This document shows, one piece after another, positions 28,643-35,750 of a stretch of DNA of 64,000 bases (position 1 is the stretch's first letter; each line of letters begins with the position of its first letter). Both the position numbers and the translations under genes were made by a program. The DNA is from Mycobacteroides chelonae (GTDB lineage: Bacteria; Actinomycetota; Actinomycetes; Mycobacteriales; Mycobacteriaceae). The notes beneath the pieces were generated by a model that made no database searches, was not told the origin of the DNA, and saw only the letters and a list, made by a program, of their open reading frames with translations. The stretch lies in the NCBI RefSeq assembly GCF_016767715.1, contig NZ_CP050145.1, positions 1 through 64,000 on the forward strand, written 5' to 3'.

Positions 28643-28767
28643 TGTCAGCGGGTCCCTTCGTCGGGCGGTGATCTCCAGAATGACTGGTACTCCAGATTGC
28701 CATCTTTGCGCCGCCTATTGGGAAACATCCGCATGAATGTCTTTTCGGCGCGGATAAGGTGGTCGTC

Positions 28768-29295
28768 GTGACTTCACCAATCCAGACACAGACCGCCACC
28801 TTGCACACCAACCACGGCGACGTCGTCATCGCGCTCTTCGGCAACCACGCCCCGAAGACCGTCGCCAACTTCGTCGGTCTCGCCGACGGCAGCAAGGACT
28901 ACTCCACGAAGAACGCCAAGGGCGAGGCCGCCGGCCCGTTCTACGACGGCGCCGTCTTCCACCGCGTCATCGAGGGATTCATGATCCAGGGCGGTGACCC
29001 CACCGGCACCGGCCGCGGTGGCCCCGGATACCAGTTCGCCGACGAGTTCCACCCCGAGCTGCAGTTCGACAAGCCGTACCTGCTGGCCATGGCCAACGCC
29101 GGACCGGGCACCAACGGCTCACAGTTCTTCATCACCGTCGGCAAGACCCCGCACTTGAACCGTCGCCACACCATCTTCGGTGAGGTCGTGGACCCCGCTT
29201 CGCAGAAGGTCGTCGACGCCATCGCCTCCACCTCCGTCGATCGCGGCGATCGTCCCACCGAGGACGTCGTGATCAACTCCATCACCATCAGCTAG
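28768..29295 (+). CDS. ppiA: Peptidyl-prolyl cis-trans isomerase (cyclophilin type)
   Basis: A 175-residue cytosolic cyclophilin that speeds proline isomerisation during folding. FHRVIEGFMIQGGDPTGTGRGGPGY, LAMANAGPGTNGSQFFIT and HLNRRHTIFGEV contain the catalytic Arg and substrate-pocket residues. The GTG at 28768 (VTSPIQTQTATLHTN) has AAGGTGG upstream; another in-frame GTG at 28759 would start inside that site. The next gene begins 7 bases downstream, so it is likely cotranscribed with the rhomboid protease. Confidence 0.95.
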   Translation: MTSPIQTQTATLHTNHGDVVIALFGNHAPKTVANFVGLADGSKDYSTKNAKGEAAGPFYDGAVFHRVIEGFMIQGGDPTGTGRGGPGYQFADEFHPELQFDKPYLLAMANAGPGTNGSQFFITVGKTPHLNRRHTIFGEVVDPASQKVVDAIASTSVDRGDRPTEDVVINSITIS

Positions 29296-29301
29296 CTCTC
29301 G

Positions 29302-30168
29302 ATGGCTCATCCCGGACAGGTACCGGTCTACGGGTGCGCTTGGCACCCGGACCGGGCCACCGCGGTGCGCTGCGTGCGCTGCGGGCGCCCCGTGTGTCCG
29401 GACTGCATGCGATCAGCGCCCGTCGGACAGCAGTGTGTCGAATGCGTCCAGCAGGGCGCCAAGTCGGTACGTCAGGTCAAACCGCTGCGGCAGGCACGGG
29501 CCTGGGTCACCTGGGCGCTGATCGCTGTCAACGTGCTCGTGTACTCCGCCGTGGTCGGGGGCACCGACGAGACGATGGCCGTCACCACCAGCCCGCTGTT
29601 CCGGGACCTGGTCCTGTACCTGCCGTGGGTGGCGCAGGGTGAGCTGTGGCGCACGGTCACCGCGGGCTTCCTGCATTTCGGCCTGATGCACATCGGGGTC
29701 AACATGCTCTCGCTGGCCTTGATCGGGCCCGGACTCGAGCACGCGTTCGGTCGTGAGCGCTACGCCACGATCTACGGCACCGCGCTACTGGGCAGCAGCG
29801 CCATCGCCATGTGGTTCAGTCCGAATGCGTTGGTGGCCGGTGCATCCGGCGCTATTTACGGTCTGCTGGGCGCGGCACTGGTGCTGTATCTGCGGGAGCG
29901 GCTGAACCCGCAGACCATCATCATCGTGCTGGTGCTGAACATCGGGCTGAGCATCTCGCTGCCGGGCATCTCGTTGGCCGGGCATATGGGCGGCCTGTTG
30001 TTCGGTGTTCTGAGCGCAGGTGCGCTGCTGTACTACCGCGAGGTGTGCCGTGGGGCCGGTGTACCGGACCTGGTGCAGAAGCCCTCGACGCCGTGGGTGC
30101 TGGTTGCGGTCGTGATCGCGTTGTCGGTGACGCTCATCGTGGCGAGGGTTCTCACCTATTCCGGATAG
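29302..30168 (+). CDS. Rhomboid-family intramembrane serine protease with N-terminal zinc-binding motif
   Basis: A 288-residue membrane protease with at least six transmembrane helices. The catalytic Ser lies in GASGAIYG (about residue 178) and the His in AGHMGG (about 226); HIGVNM supplies the helix-2 Asn. The first 50 residues carry a Cys/His cluster (CAWHP, CVRCGRPVCPDCM, CVEC) that looks like a B-box or zinc ribbon. Rhomboids cut transmembrane substrates; the substrate here is unknown. The 3' end overlaps the convergent methyltransferase gene by 13 bases. Confidence 0.9.
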   Translation: MAHPGQVPVYGCAWHPDRATAVRCVRCGRPVCPDCMRSAPVGQQCVECVQQGAKSVRQVKPLRQARAWVTWALIAVNVLVYSAVVGGTDETMAVTTSPLFRDLVLYLPWVAQGELWRTVTAGFLHFGLMHIGVNMLSLALIGPGLEHAFGRERYATIYGTALLGSSAIAMWFSPNALVAGASGAIYGLLGAALVLYLRERLNPQTIIIVLVLNIGLSISLPGISLAGHMGGLLFGVLSAGALLYYREVCRGAGVPDLVQKPSTPWVLVAVVIALSVTLIVARVLTYSG

Positions 30169-31127
30169 TGCACGTGCGGCAGCTTGGCTCTGAGGAACTG
30201 CCATTGGGTGTGCTGCTTGACGATGTCTGGGACATCATCGGTGAACGGCCGGCCGTAGTGTGCGGCGATCTCGGCGGCCGTCTGCACGTCGGTGGCCCAG
30301 CCGTGGCCCGTCAGCCAGTCCGCGGGGGGCGTGCGGGAATCCGGATATGTCAGCATCCAGAAATTGGCGGCCCGGATGTCTTCGGGGACAACGGGTTCGG
30401 CCAGTGAATCCCAGGTCTCGGTTGACGGCAGGAAAATGTTGGCATCGCTGCAGATGGCGCTACCCGGCGCGGACAGCTCGATGATGCGCTCGAAGAGCAG
30501 GTCCTGCGCCTGTCCGGGCAGACCCGCCATGATCAGCGGCGCGATCAGCCAAGCGGTGGGCTGCTCGGGGTCAAAGCCCGCAACGCACAGATCCTCCGCC
30601 CAGGGATCCGCGGTTGTTGCCGCGGGTATGAGCCGCTGGGTCACCGAGGCGGCAGCGCCGTGCTCCCTGAGCACACGGGACCGGAACTCCAGCGTGTGCG
30701 GATGGTCCACCTCGTACAGAACAGCGTCGGCCGGCCACGGGAGTCGATAGGCCCGAGTGTCCAGACCCGCGACGAATTGCACGACTTGCCGGGTCCCCGA
30801 CTCAAGCTCCGTGGCAATGAAGTCGTCGCCGTACCGCGTGAAGATTCCCGACGCGTTGATGAGAAGAAAGGTGCCGTCGGCAGCCGAGGGGTTCTCGGGA
30901 AATCCGGTGGCGAGGAAGGCACTACTGAGCGGCTCGTTCGCCGCGGTGACCAGGACCTCCGCAAGTGGATCGTCGATCAATGGATGGCCGCGCCGACTTT
31001 CCAGCGCTCGCAGAGCTGCGGCAATCAGATCGAACTGATATTTGTGCGCCGGTGAGGTCACAGCCTTTTCCGGTTGACCATCCAAGGAATCACCTGCCTT
31101 CGTGCACGTTGCCCCCAAGATAGCCAT
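30156..31127 (-). CDS. TIGR00027-type SAM-dependent methyltransferase, copy 1
   Basis: About 323 residues, in the class I methyltransferase family (TIGR00027/leucine carboxyl methyltransferase-like) that is greatly expanded in mycobacteria. Landmarks: AAALRALESRRGHPLIDDPLAE, RQVVQFVAGLDTRAYRLPWPADAVLYEVDHP and TAWLIAPLI. The substrate is unknown. The start is uncertain: the ATG at 31127 includes the GDSLDGQ element where relatives start, but lacks a clear ribosome binding site. It is the last of three tandem paralogues. Confidence 0.83.
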   Translation of the reverse strand: MAILGATCTKAGDSLDGQPEKAVTSPAHKYQFDLIAAALRALESRRGHPLIDDPLAEVLVTAANEPLSSAFLATGFPENPSAADGTFLLINASGIFTRYGDDFIATELESGTRQVVQFVAGLDTRAYRLPWPADAVLYEVDHPHTLEFRSRVLREHGAAASVTQRLIPAATTADPWAEDLCVAGFDPEQPTAWLIAPLIMAGLPGQAQDLLFERIIELSAPGSAICSDANIFLPSTETWDSLAEPVVPEDIRAANFWMLTYPDSRTPPADWLTGHGWATDVQTAAEIAAHYGRPFTDDVPDIVKQHTQWQFLRAKLPHVHYPE

Positions 31128-31191
31128 CGCGCGGCGCAAAGGTAATGGTGCTGCGCAAGCTGTCCGGCGAGATCGGGCTACGGAACCAAGC

Positions 31192-32157
31192 TCACTGGTC
31201 CGCCGGCCCGTCACTCAGTGGCGATTCTGTGGAATGCGCAAGGTAATCGGTCGGCAGCATCGCGGTGAGGAAGCGACGGTCTGCGAGATCGTCGAAACCC
31301 GGCACCAGCTCGTTCCCGAACGGTCGGCCATAGCGCTCGGCGAGCTCACGTGTCGTGTACGTCTGGGTCAGCCACCCGTGCCCGGAGAGCCAGTCTCCGG
31401 GATGGGTGCGTTCGTCACGATGTGCCAGCGCCGAATAGTCGGCGCCGCGAAGCGCGTCCGGCAGGACGGCGTCCACGGCCTCGCCCCATGTCCGCCCGGA
31501 CGGGGCCAGCGGATCGTTGTCCGTCGCGATGATGCTGCCCGGAGCCGACATCTCGATGATCCGCTCGAACATCGTGTCGTGGCTGCCACCGGGAAGGTTG
31601 CAGACGACGCACTCGGCGAGCCACGCGGTGGGGATGTCTGGGTCGAATCCGGCCAGCGTCAGCTCCGCTTGCCACTGCTCGCCCAGACCACACAGGACCA
31701 TCCGCTGTGTGGTACGAGGCTCAGCTCCTGCGTTGTCGAGCGCCTTCATCTTGACGGTGAGGACCTCGGCATAGTCGACCTCATAGACGACTGTGCCCGC
31801 GGGCCAGGAGAGCCGGTAGGCGCGGGTATCGAGGCCCCCGGCCAGCAGCACAACCTGGCGGATCCCGTTGGTGACGGACGCGAGCAGGGATTCGTCGTAG
31901 TACCGGCACATCGCCGCCACGTAGTTGACGAGCAGATGGGTGCTCAGCTCATTCGCCGTCGACGGGTTCTCATGAAGGCCGACGTCCAGGAGCGCTTGGG
32001 TGTGGGGATCAGCGACGGCATCGAGGATGGTCCGGGCGTGCGCGTCGAACAGCAACGGCTGTGCGCGGCGTACCTCGAGCGCCTTCATCGCGGCGATCGT
32101 CAGCCCGATCTGCATACTCTGGCGGACGAATCCGCTGCTATGCCCATCTCCTGGCAT
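31192..32157 (-). CDS. TIGR00027-type SAM-dependent methyltransferase, copy 2
   Basis: A 321-residue paralogue of its neighbours. Shared landmarks are AAMKALEVRRAQPLLFD, RQVVLLAGGLDTRAYRLSWPAGTVVYEVDYAEV and TAWLAECVVCNLPG. The SAM-binding loop GGLDTRAYR is intact. The N-terminus (MPGDGHSSGFV) departs from the common TEGDxWD form. It is followed after 64 bases by copy 1 and preceded by a 160-base gap in which no further gene is seen. Confidence 0.85.
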   Translation of the reverse strand: MPGDGHSSGFVRQSMQIGLTIAAMKALEVRRAQPLLFDAHARTILDAVADPHTQALLDVGLHENPSTANELSTHLLVNYVAAMCRYYDESLLASVTNGIRQVVLLAGGLDTRAYRLSWPAGTVVYEVDYAEVLTVKMKALDNAGAEPRTTQRMVLCGLGEQWQAELTLAGFDPDIPTAWLAECVVCNLPGGSHDTMFERIIEMSAPGSIIATDNDPLAPSGRTWGEAVDAVLPDALRGADYSALAHRDERTHPGDWLSGHGWLTQTYTTRELAERYGRPFGNELVPGFDDLADRRFLTAMLPTDYLAHSTESPLSDGPADQ

Positions 32158-32318
32158 AAAGTCCAGCTTTCAATCCCCCAACCGTCAAACGACAAGCCTT
32201 TGCCAAATGACCTGTTCGTACAGACGGCACCCTTGTGATCGATTGCATGGGAAACTTTAGTCGAAACGGGACCGAAGGTCCCACCCCAGCGTCGGTCCGC
32301 GTGCCTTGCGCGCAGGGC

Positions 32319-33218
32319 CTAGCGGGTGGCGGTGATGAAGTAAGCGTCCGACCACAGCGAGGTGATTTCGCTGTGCTCCTCGGGGGCGGGCCGTCCATAG
32401 GCGGCAGCCTGTTCCAGGCGGTTGGTGACGTCGACGTGCCAACCATGTTCGCCGAGCCACTCGATCGGGTCTTTGCGCTCATCGTCATAGATCAGATCGC
32501 CGATGCTGACGTTCTGGAGAAAGTCCGGCTTGAGTTTGTTCACGGCGTCCTGCCATTGGCCGGCGGTGGCCACGCGGCGGCGCCATTCGGTGGCCAGGAA
32601 GCTGCCGGGGGCGGAATGGGCGGTGATCTTCTCGAACAACGCGTCTTGGGCGGCACCCGGCAGGTACGCCAGCAAGCCCTCGGCGAGCCAGGCCGTGGGC
32701 TTGCCCGCGTCGAAGCCCTCGGCCTCCAGCGCGGCGATCCAGTCATCGCGTAGGTCGGCGGCGACTTCGCGCCGTTCGGCCCGCGCGACCGCGTTCTCTT
32801 CGGCAAGGACGTGGTCCTTGAATTCGAGGACCTTCGGCTGGTCCAGTTCGTAGACGACGGTGCCGTGCGGCCAGGGCAACCGGTAGACCCGCGCATCCAG
32901 TCCGGCGGCCAGGATTACTACCTGTCGAACACCGGAAGCTGTTGCAGTGGTGAAGAATTCATCGAAGTATTTGGTGCGGACGGCCAGGTGATTGACCAGG
33001 TAGGTGGTGGCCACGTCCCATTCGGACTCGGGACGCGGCGCGGCCAGGGCCTCGGTGAGATGAGGCTCCCCCGAAGCCTCCACGAAGGCGCGGGCGTGCT
33101 CGTCGCGAATGAGTGGCTCAGATCGGGTGGTCTCCAGGGCGCGGAACGACGACACCATGAGGGCCGTGAAACCGACGCTGCTGACAATGTCCCACTGATC
33201 GCCCTCAGTCCGTGTCAT
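32319..33218 (-). CDS. TIGR00027-type SAM-dependent methyltransferase, copy 3
   Basis: A 299-residue member with the typical family start MTRTEGDQWDIVSSVG, then SFRALETTRSEPLIRDEHA, RQVVILAAGLDARVYRLPWPHGTVVYELDQP and TAWLAEGLLAYLPGAAQDALFEKI. It is the most canonical of the three. The ATG at 33218 has GAGGCGGGC just upstream; longer in-frame extensions are unlikely. Substrate unknown. Confidence 0.9.
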   Translation of the reverse strand: MTRTEGDQWDIVSSVGFTALMVSSFRALETTRSEPLIRDEHARAFVEASGEPHLTEALAAPRPESEWDVATTYLVNHLAVRTKYFDEFFTTATASGVRQVVILAAGLDARVYRLPWPHGTVVYELDQPKVLEFKDHVLAEENAVARAERREVAADLRDDWIAALEAEGFDAGKPTAWLAEGLLAYLPGAAQDALFEKITAHSAPGSFLATEWRRRVATAGQWQDAVNKLKPDFLQNVSIGDLIYDDERKDPIEWLGEHGWHVDVTNRLEQAAAYGRPAPEEHSEITSLWSDAYFITATR

Positions 33219-33276
33219 GTGCCCGCCTCTTACCTCGGAGTAATTACCTAAGGCAACGATACGCGCGTTGCGGCGT

Positions 33277-33699
33277 TCACGCCCGATACTGGGCGGCGCG
33301 CAGTGCCTCGTGCACGTCACGGGGGTCGGTACCCAGGTCCCAACGGTTCAGGACGATCAGGTCATCTCCGGATTCGATCTCCAGCAGCCGGGTGCGTCGG
33401 CCCAGTCGGCGGAACTCGCTGATCTTCACCGAGTCCACCGCGGCGCGGGGTAGCAGCGTGAGGCGGGTCAGGCCTTGCAGCTCAAGACCCTCGTCGGCGA
33501 TGCGCAGTTTCGGACGGCACCGCCAGGACACGGCGGCGAACCCCAGCAGACCGAGCGCGGCCACCGAGGCCAACAGACGCCCCGGCGCATCGGCGACCAG
33601 GAAAACGGCGATACCGAACGCGACACCCACAAGGGCGGCGGCAGCGATACCGGCTGGTTTCGGGCCCCATTCGGCTGGGGATGCGGTCGGTTTATCCAC
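33277..33699 (-). CDS. PH-domain membrane protein (Rv0010c-like)
   Basis: A 140-residue protein with two hydrophobic helices (about 17-36 and 42-58) followed by a bacterial PH-like domain (PKLRIADEGLELQGLTRLTLLPRAAVDSVKI to LIVLNRWDLGTDPRDVHEAL). Position next to crgA matches the M. tuberculosis homologue. The function is unknown. The GTG at 33699 lies inside a perfect DnaA box and no good ribosome binding site is visible, so the true start may be further in or the message may be leaderless. Confidence 0.82.
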   Translation of the reverse strand: MDKPTASPAEWGPKPAGIAAAALVGVAFGIAVFLVADAPGRLLASVAALGLLGFAAVSWRCRPKLRIADEGLELQGLTRLTLLPRAAVDSVKISEFRRLGRRTRLLEIESGDDLIVLNRWDLGTDPRDVHEALRAAQYRA

Positions 33700-33713
33700 A
33701 GGCGTTATCCACA
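33692..33713. promoter_or_regulatory. Two tandem perfect DnaA boxes
   Basis: TTATCCACA occurs at 33692-33700 and again at 33705-33713, same orientation, 13 bases apart. The first overlaps the GTG start of the PH-domain gene. Both equal the E. coli DnaA-box consensus, better than any box seen at oriC here. DnaA binding here is inferred. Confidence 0.65.
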
Positions 33714-33722
33714 GTGGGGATA

Positions 33723-33740
33723 AATCACATCGTTGTGATT
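33723..33740. promoter_or_regulatory. Perfect 7-bp inverted repeat upstream of PH-domain gene
   Basis: AATCACA, TCGT, TGTGATT: perfect arms with a 4-base spacer, 24 bases upstream of the PH-domain start codon. It has no T-run on either side, so an operator is more likely than a terminator. The binding protein is unknown. Confidence 0.45.
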
Positions 33741-33820
33741 GGGTGTCTCTTGGGTGGACTCGATGGAAACGGGTGCTAACCGGACCGGCAACGGCAGCCC
33801 GGGCTCCCTCTCGTCTCGTG

Positions 33821-34084
33821 TCACCGCCACCGCATGGTCAGCAATAGTCCGGTGATCATGAAGGCAAACGCGATGGCGTAGTTCCACGGCCCCAGATCCA
33901 GCATCCAGGTGATGTGCTGTGCGGCGAGCTGGAACACCATCAGCCAGGCCAGGCCGATGAGCATGAGGGTGAGGAAGAACGCGACGAACCAGACGCTCGA
34001 CGGACCGGCTTTCACCTTGACCGGAGTACGGCTAACGGTGGTCGCGTTGAACGCTGACTTCTTACGGACCTTGGACTTGGGCAT
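33821..34084 (-). CDS. crgA: Cell division protein CrgA
   Basis: An 87-residue protein: basic cytoplasmic N-terminus (MPKSKVRKK) and two transmembrane helices (about 31-52 and 65-83) ending MRWR. CrgA recruits FtsZ/FtsI-linked divisome parts and interacts with CwsA in mycobacteria. Length, two-helix layout and location match the family. It is divergent from the DUF881 gene across a 110-base gap. Confidence 0.95.
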   Translation of the reverse strand: MPKSKVRKKSAFNATTVSRTPVKVKAGPSSVWFVAFFLTLMLIGLAWLMVFQLAAQHITWMLDLGPWNYAIAFAFMITGLLLTMRWR

Positions 34085-34194
34085 CGACTACCTCGGAAGC
34101 ATCTGGGATATGGCGGCACGGCGACGGGTCGCCATGGCCGGAGTCGTCATGGGTTCCTACGCAGGTTACAGCGCGATGCTGCGACAATCTTCTG

Positions 34195-35004
34195 GTGACC
34201 GCCGATGAGGCCCCCAGGAGCGAGGGCAGCCCCCAGCGCGAACCGGCGGCCCCTTCCGCCCGAGGGGGCCTTCTCTGGCGGGTCGGGGTGCCCCTGGTGT
34301 GCGCGCTGGCGGGCTTTCTGCTGGCCGCGACGCACACGGTGTCGGGTGGCAACGAGATCCGGCGGGGCGATTCTCCGGCGCCCCGGTTGGTGGATCTGGT
34401 GCGCGAGACGCAGAAGTCCGTCGACAAACTCAGCGCCACCCGTGACGGCTTGGCGAATCAGATGGCTGCCGCGCGGGCACAATCGGCCGGGGGTGACAGC
34501 CAGGTGGCGGCGGCGCTCGCCGAAACCGGTGAGATGGCCGATGCCGCGGGCGTCCAACCCGTCACCGGCCCCGGTCTGGTGGTGACGCTGACCGATGCCA
34601 AGCGTGATGCGTACGGGCGTTTCCCCCGCGACGCGTCACCGGATGACTTGGTGGTGCACCAGCAGGATGTCGAAGGTGTGCTCAATGCCTTGTGGAGTGC
34701 GGGCGCCGAGGCCATTCAGATGCAGGATGATCAGCGCCTGGTCGCGAGCTCGGTACCGCGATGTGTCGGCAACACCCTGCTGCTGCACGGTCGTACCTAC
34801 AGCCCGCCCTACGTGATCACGGCCATCGGTGATGCCGATGCCATGCAGGCAGCACTCGACGCGGCTCCGCTGGTAACGCTGTACCGGCAGTACGTCGCGC
34901 GATTTGGCTTGGGATACACGGTGACTCGCGGCCATCACCTCGAAGTGGCCGGATATCGGGATGCGGTGGGGCCCGGCCGTGCGGCTCCCCTGGAGGGCCG
35001 GTAG
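34195..35004 (+). CDS. DUF881 protein, single-pass, extracytoplasmic
   Basis: A 269-residue homologue of the gene between crgA and trpG in M. tuberculosis. A basic N-terminus precedes one transmembrane helix (about 27-45, GVPLVCALAGFLLAATHTV). A coiled segment (LVRETQKSVDKLSATRDGL) and the DUF881 domain follow, with TGPGLVVTLTDA, LVVHQQDVEGVLNALWSAGAEAI and HHLEVAGYRDAVG. Divisome-linked functions have been suggested for relatives; nothing here proves one. The start is GTG at 34195. Confidence 0.88.
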   Translation: MTADEAPRSEGSPQREPAAPSARGGLLWRVGVPLVCALAGFLLAATHTVSGGNEIRRGDSPAPRLVDLVRETQKSVDKLSATRDGLANQMAAARAQSAGGDSQVAAALAETGEMADAAGVQPVTGPGLVVTLTDAKRDAYGRFPRDASPDDLVVHQQDVEGVLNALWSAGAEAIQMQDDQRLVASSVPRCVGNTLLLHGRTYSPPYVITAIGDADAMQAALDAAPLVTLYRQYVARFGLGYTVTRGHHLEVAGYRDAVGPGRAAPLEGR

Positions 35005-35072
35005 ACATCCGTCGGCACCTGTCCGGGTAAACCGGCTGGGAATCCGCTGGTGCGGGTCCGTACCCTTGACCT

Positions 35073-35747
35073 GTGCGCATCCTGGTCGTCGACAACTACG
35101 ACAGCTTCGTGTTCAACCTGGTCCAGTACCTGGGTCAGCTCGGCGTGGACGCGACGGTGTGGCGCAACGACGACCCGCGACTGGCCGATACCGATGCGGT
35201 GGCCGCCGACTTCGACGGCGTACTGATTAGCCCCGGCCCCGGTACACCAGAGAGCGCGGGCGCGTCCATCGCGATGGTGCATTCCTGCGCGAAAACGGGC
35301 ACCCCGCTGCTCGGGGTGTGCCTGGGACACCAGGCGATCGGCGTGGCGTTCGGCGGCACCGTCGACCGCGCACCGGAGTTGTTGCACGGCAAGACGAGCA
35401 CTGTCGAGCATGAAGACGCTGGCGTGCTGCGCGGGCTGCCAAACCCGTTCACGGCCACCAGGTACCACTCGCTGACGATCCTCCCTGACACCGTGCCCGA
35501 GGGGCTTCGGGTGATCGCCCGCACCGCCAGCGGGGTGATCATGGGTGTCATGCACACCGAACACCCGATTCACGGGGTGCAGTTCCACCCGGAGTCGATC
35601 CTGACCGAGGGCGGGCACCGGATGCTGGCCAACTGGCTCACCTATTGTGGTGCGCCCCTTGATGAATCGCTGGTGTGCGCGCTCGAGGCAGAGGTCGCCT
35701 CGGCGCTGGACGGAGTCAGCGGCCGCGTGAGCGCCCTCGGCGGCTGA
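35073..35747 (+). CDS. trpG: Glutamine amidotransferase of anthranilate/aminodeoxychorismate synthase
   Basis: A 224-residue class I glutamine amidotransferase that supplies ammonia to anthranilate synthase (tryptophan) or aminodeoxychorismate synthase (folate). The nucleophile Cys is in LLGVCLGHQAIG (about residue 85) and the His-Glu pair in HGVQFHPESI (about 175). The oxyanion strand is LISPGPGTPE. Position matches trpG/pabA of other mycobacteria; no synthase subunit lies nearby, so either role, or both, is possible. The start is GTG at 35073. It converges with pknB, 3 bases apart. Confidence 0.9.
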   Translation: MRILVVDNYDSFVFNLVQYLGQLGVDATVWRNDDPRLADTDAVAADFDGVLISPGPGTPESAGASIAMVHSCAKTGTPLLGVCLGHQAIGVAFGGTVDRAPELLHGKTSTVEHEDAGVLRGLPNPFTATRYHSLTILPDTVPEGLRVIARTASGVIMGVMHTEHPIHGVQFHPESILTEGGHRMLANWLTYCGAPLDESLVCALEAEVASALDGVSGRVSALGG

Positions 35748-35750
35748 GGT

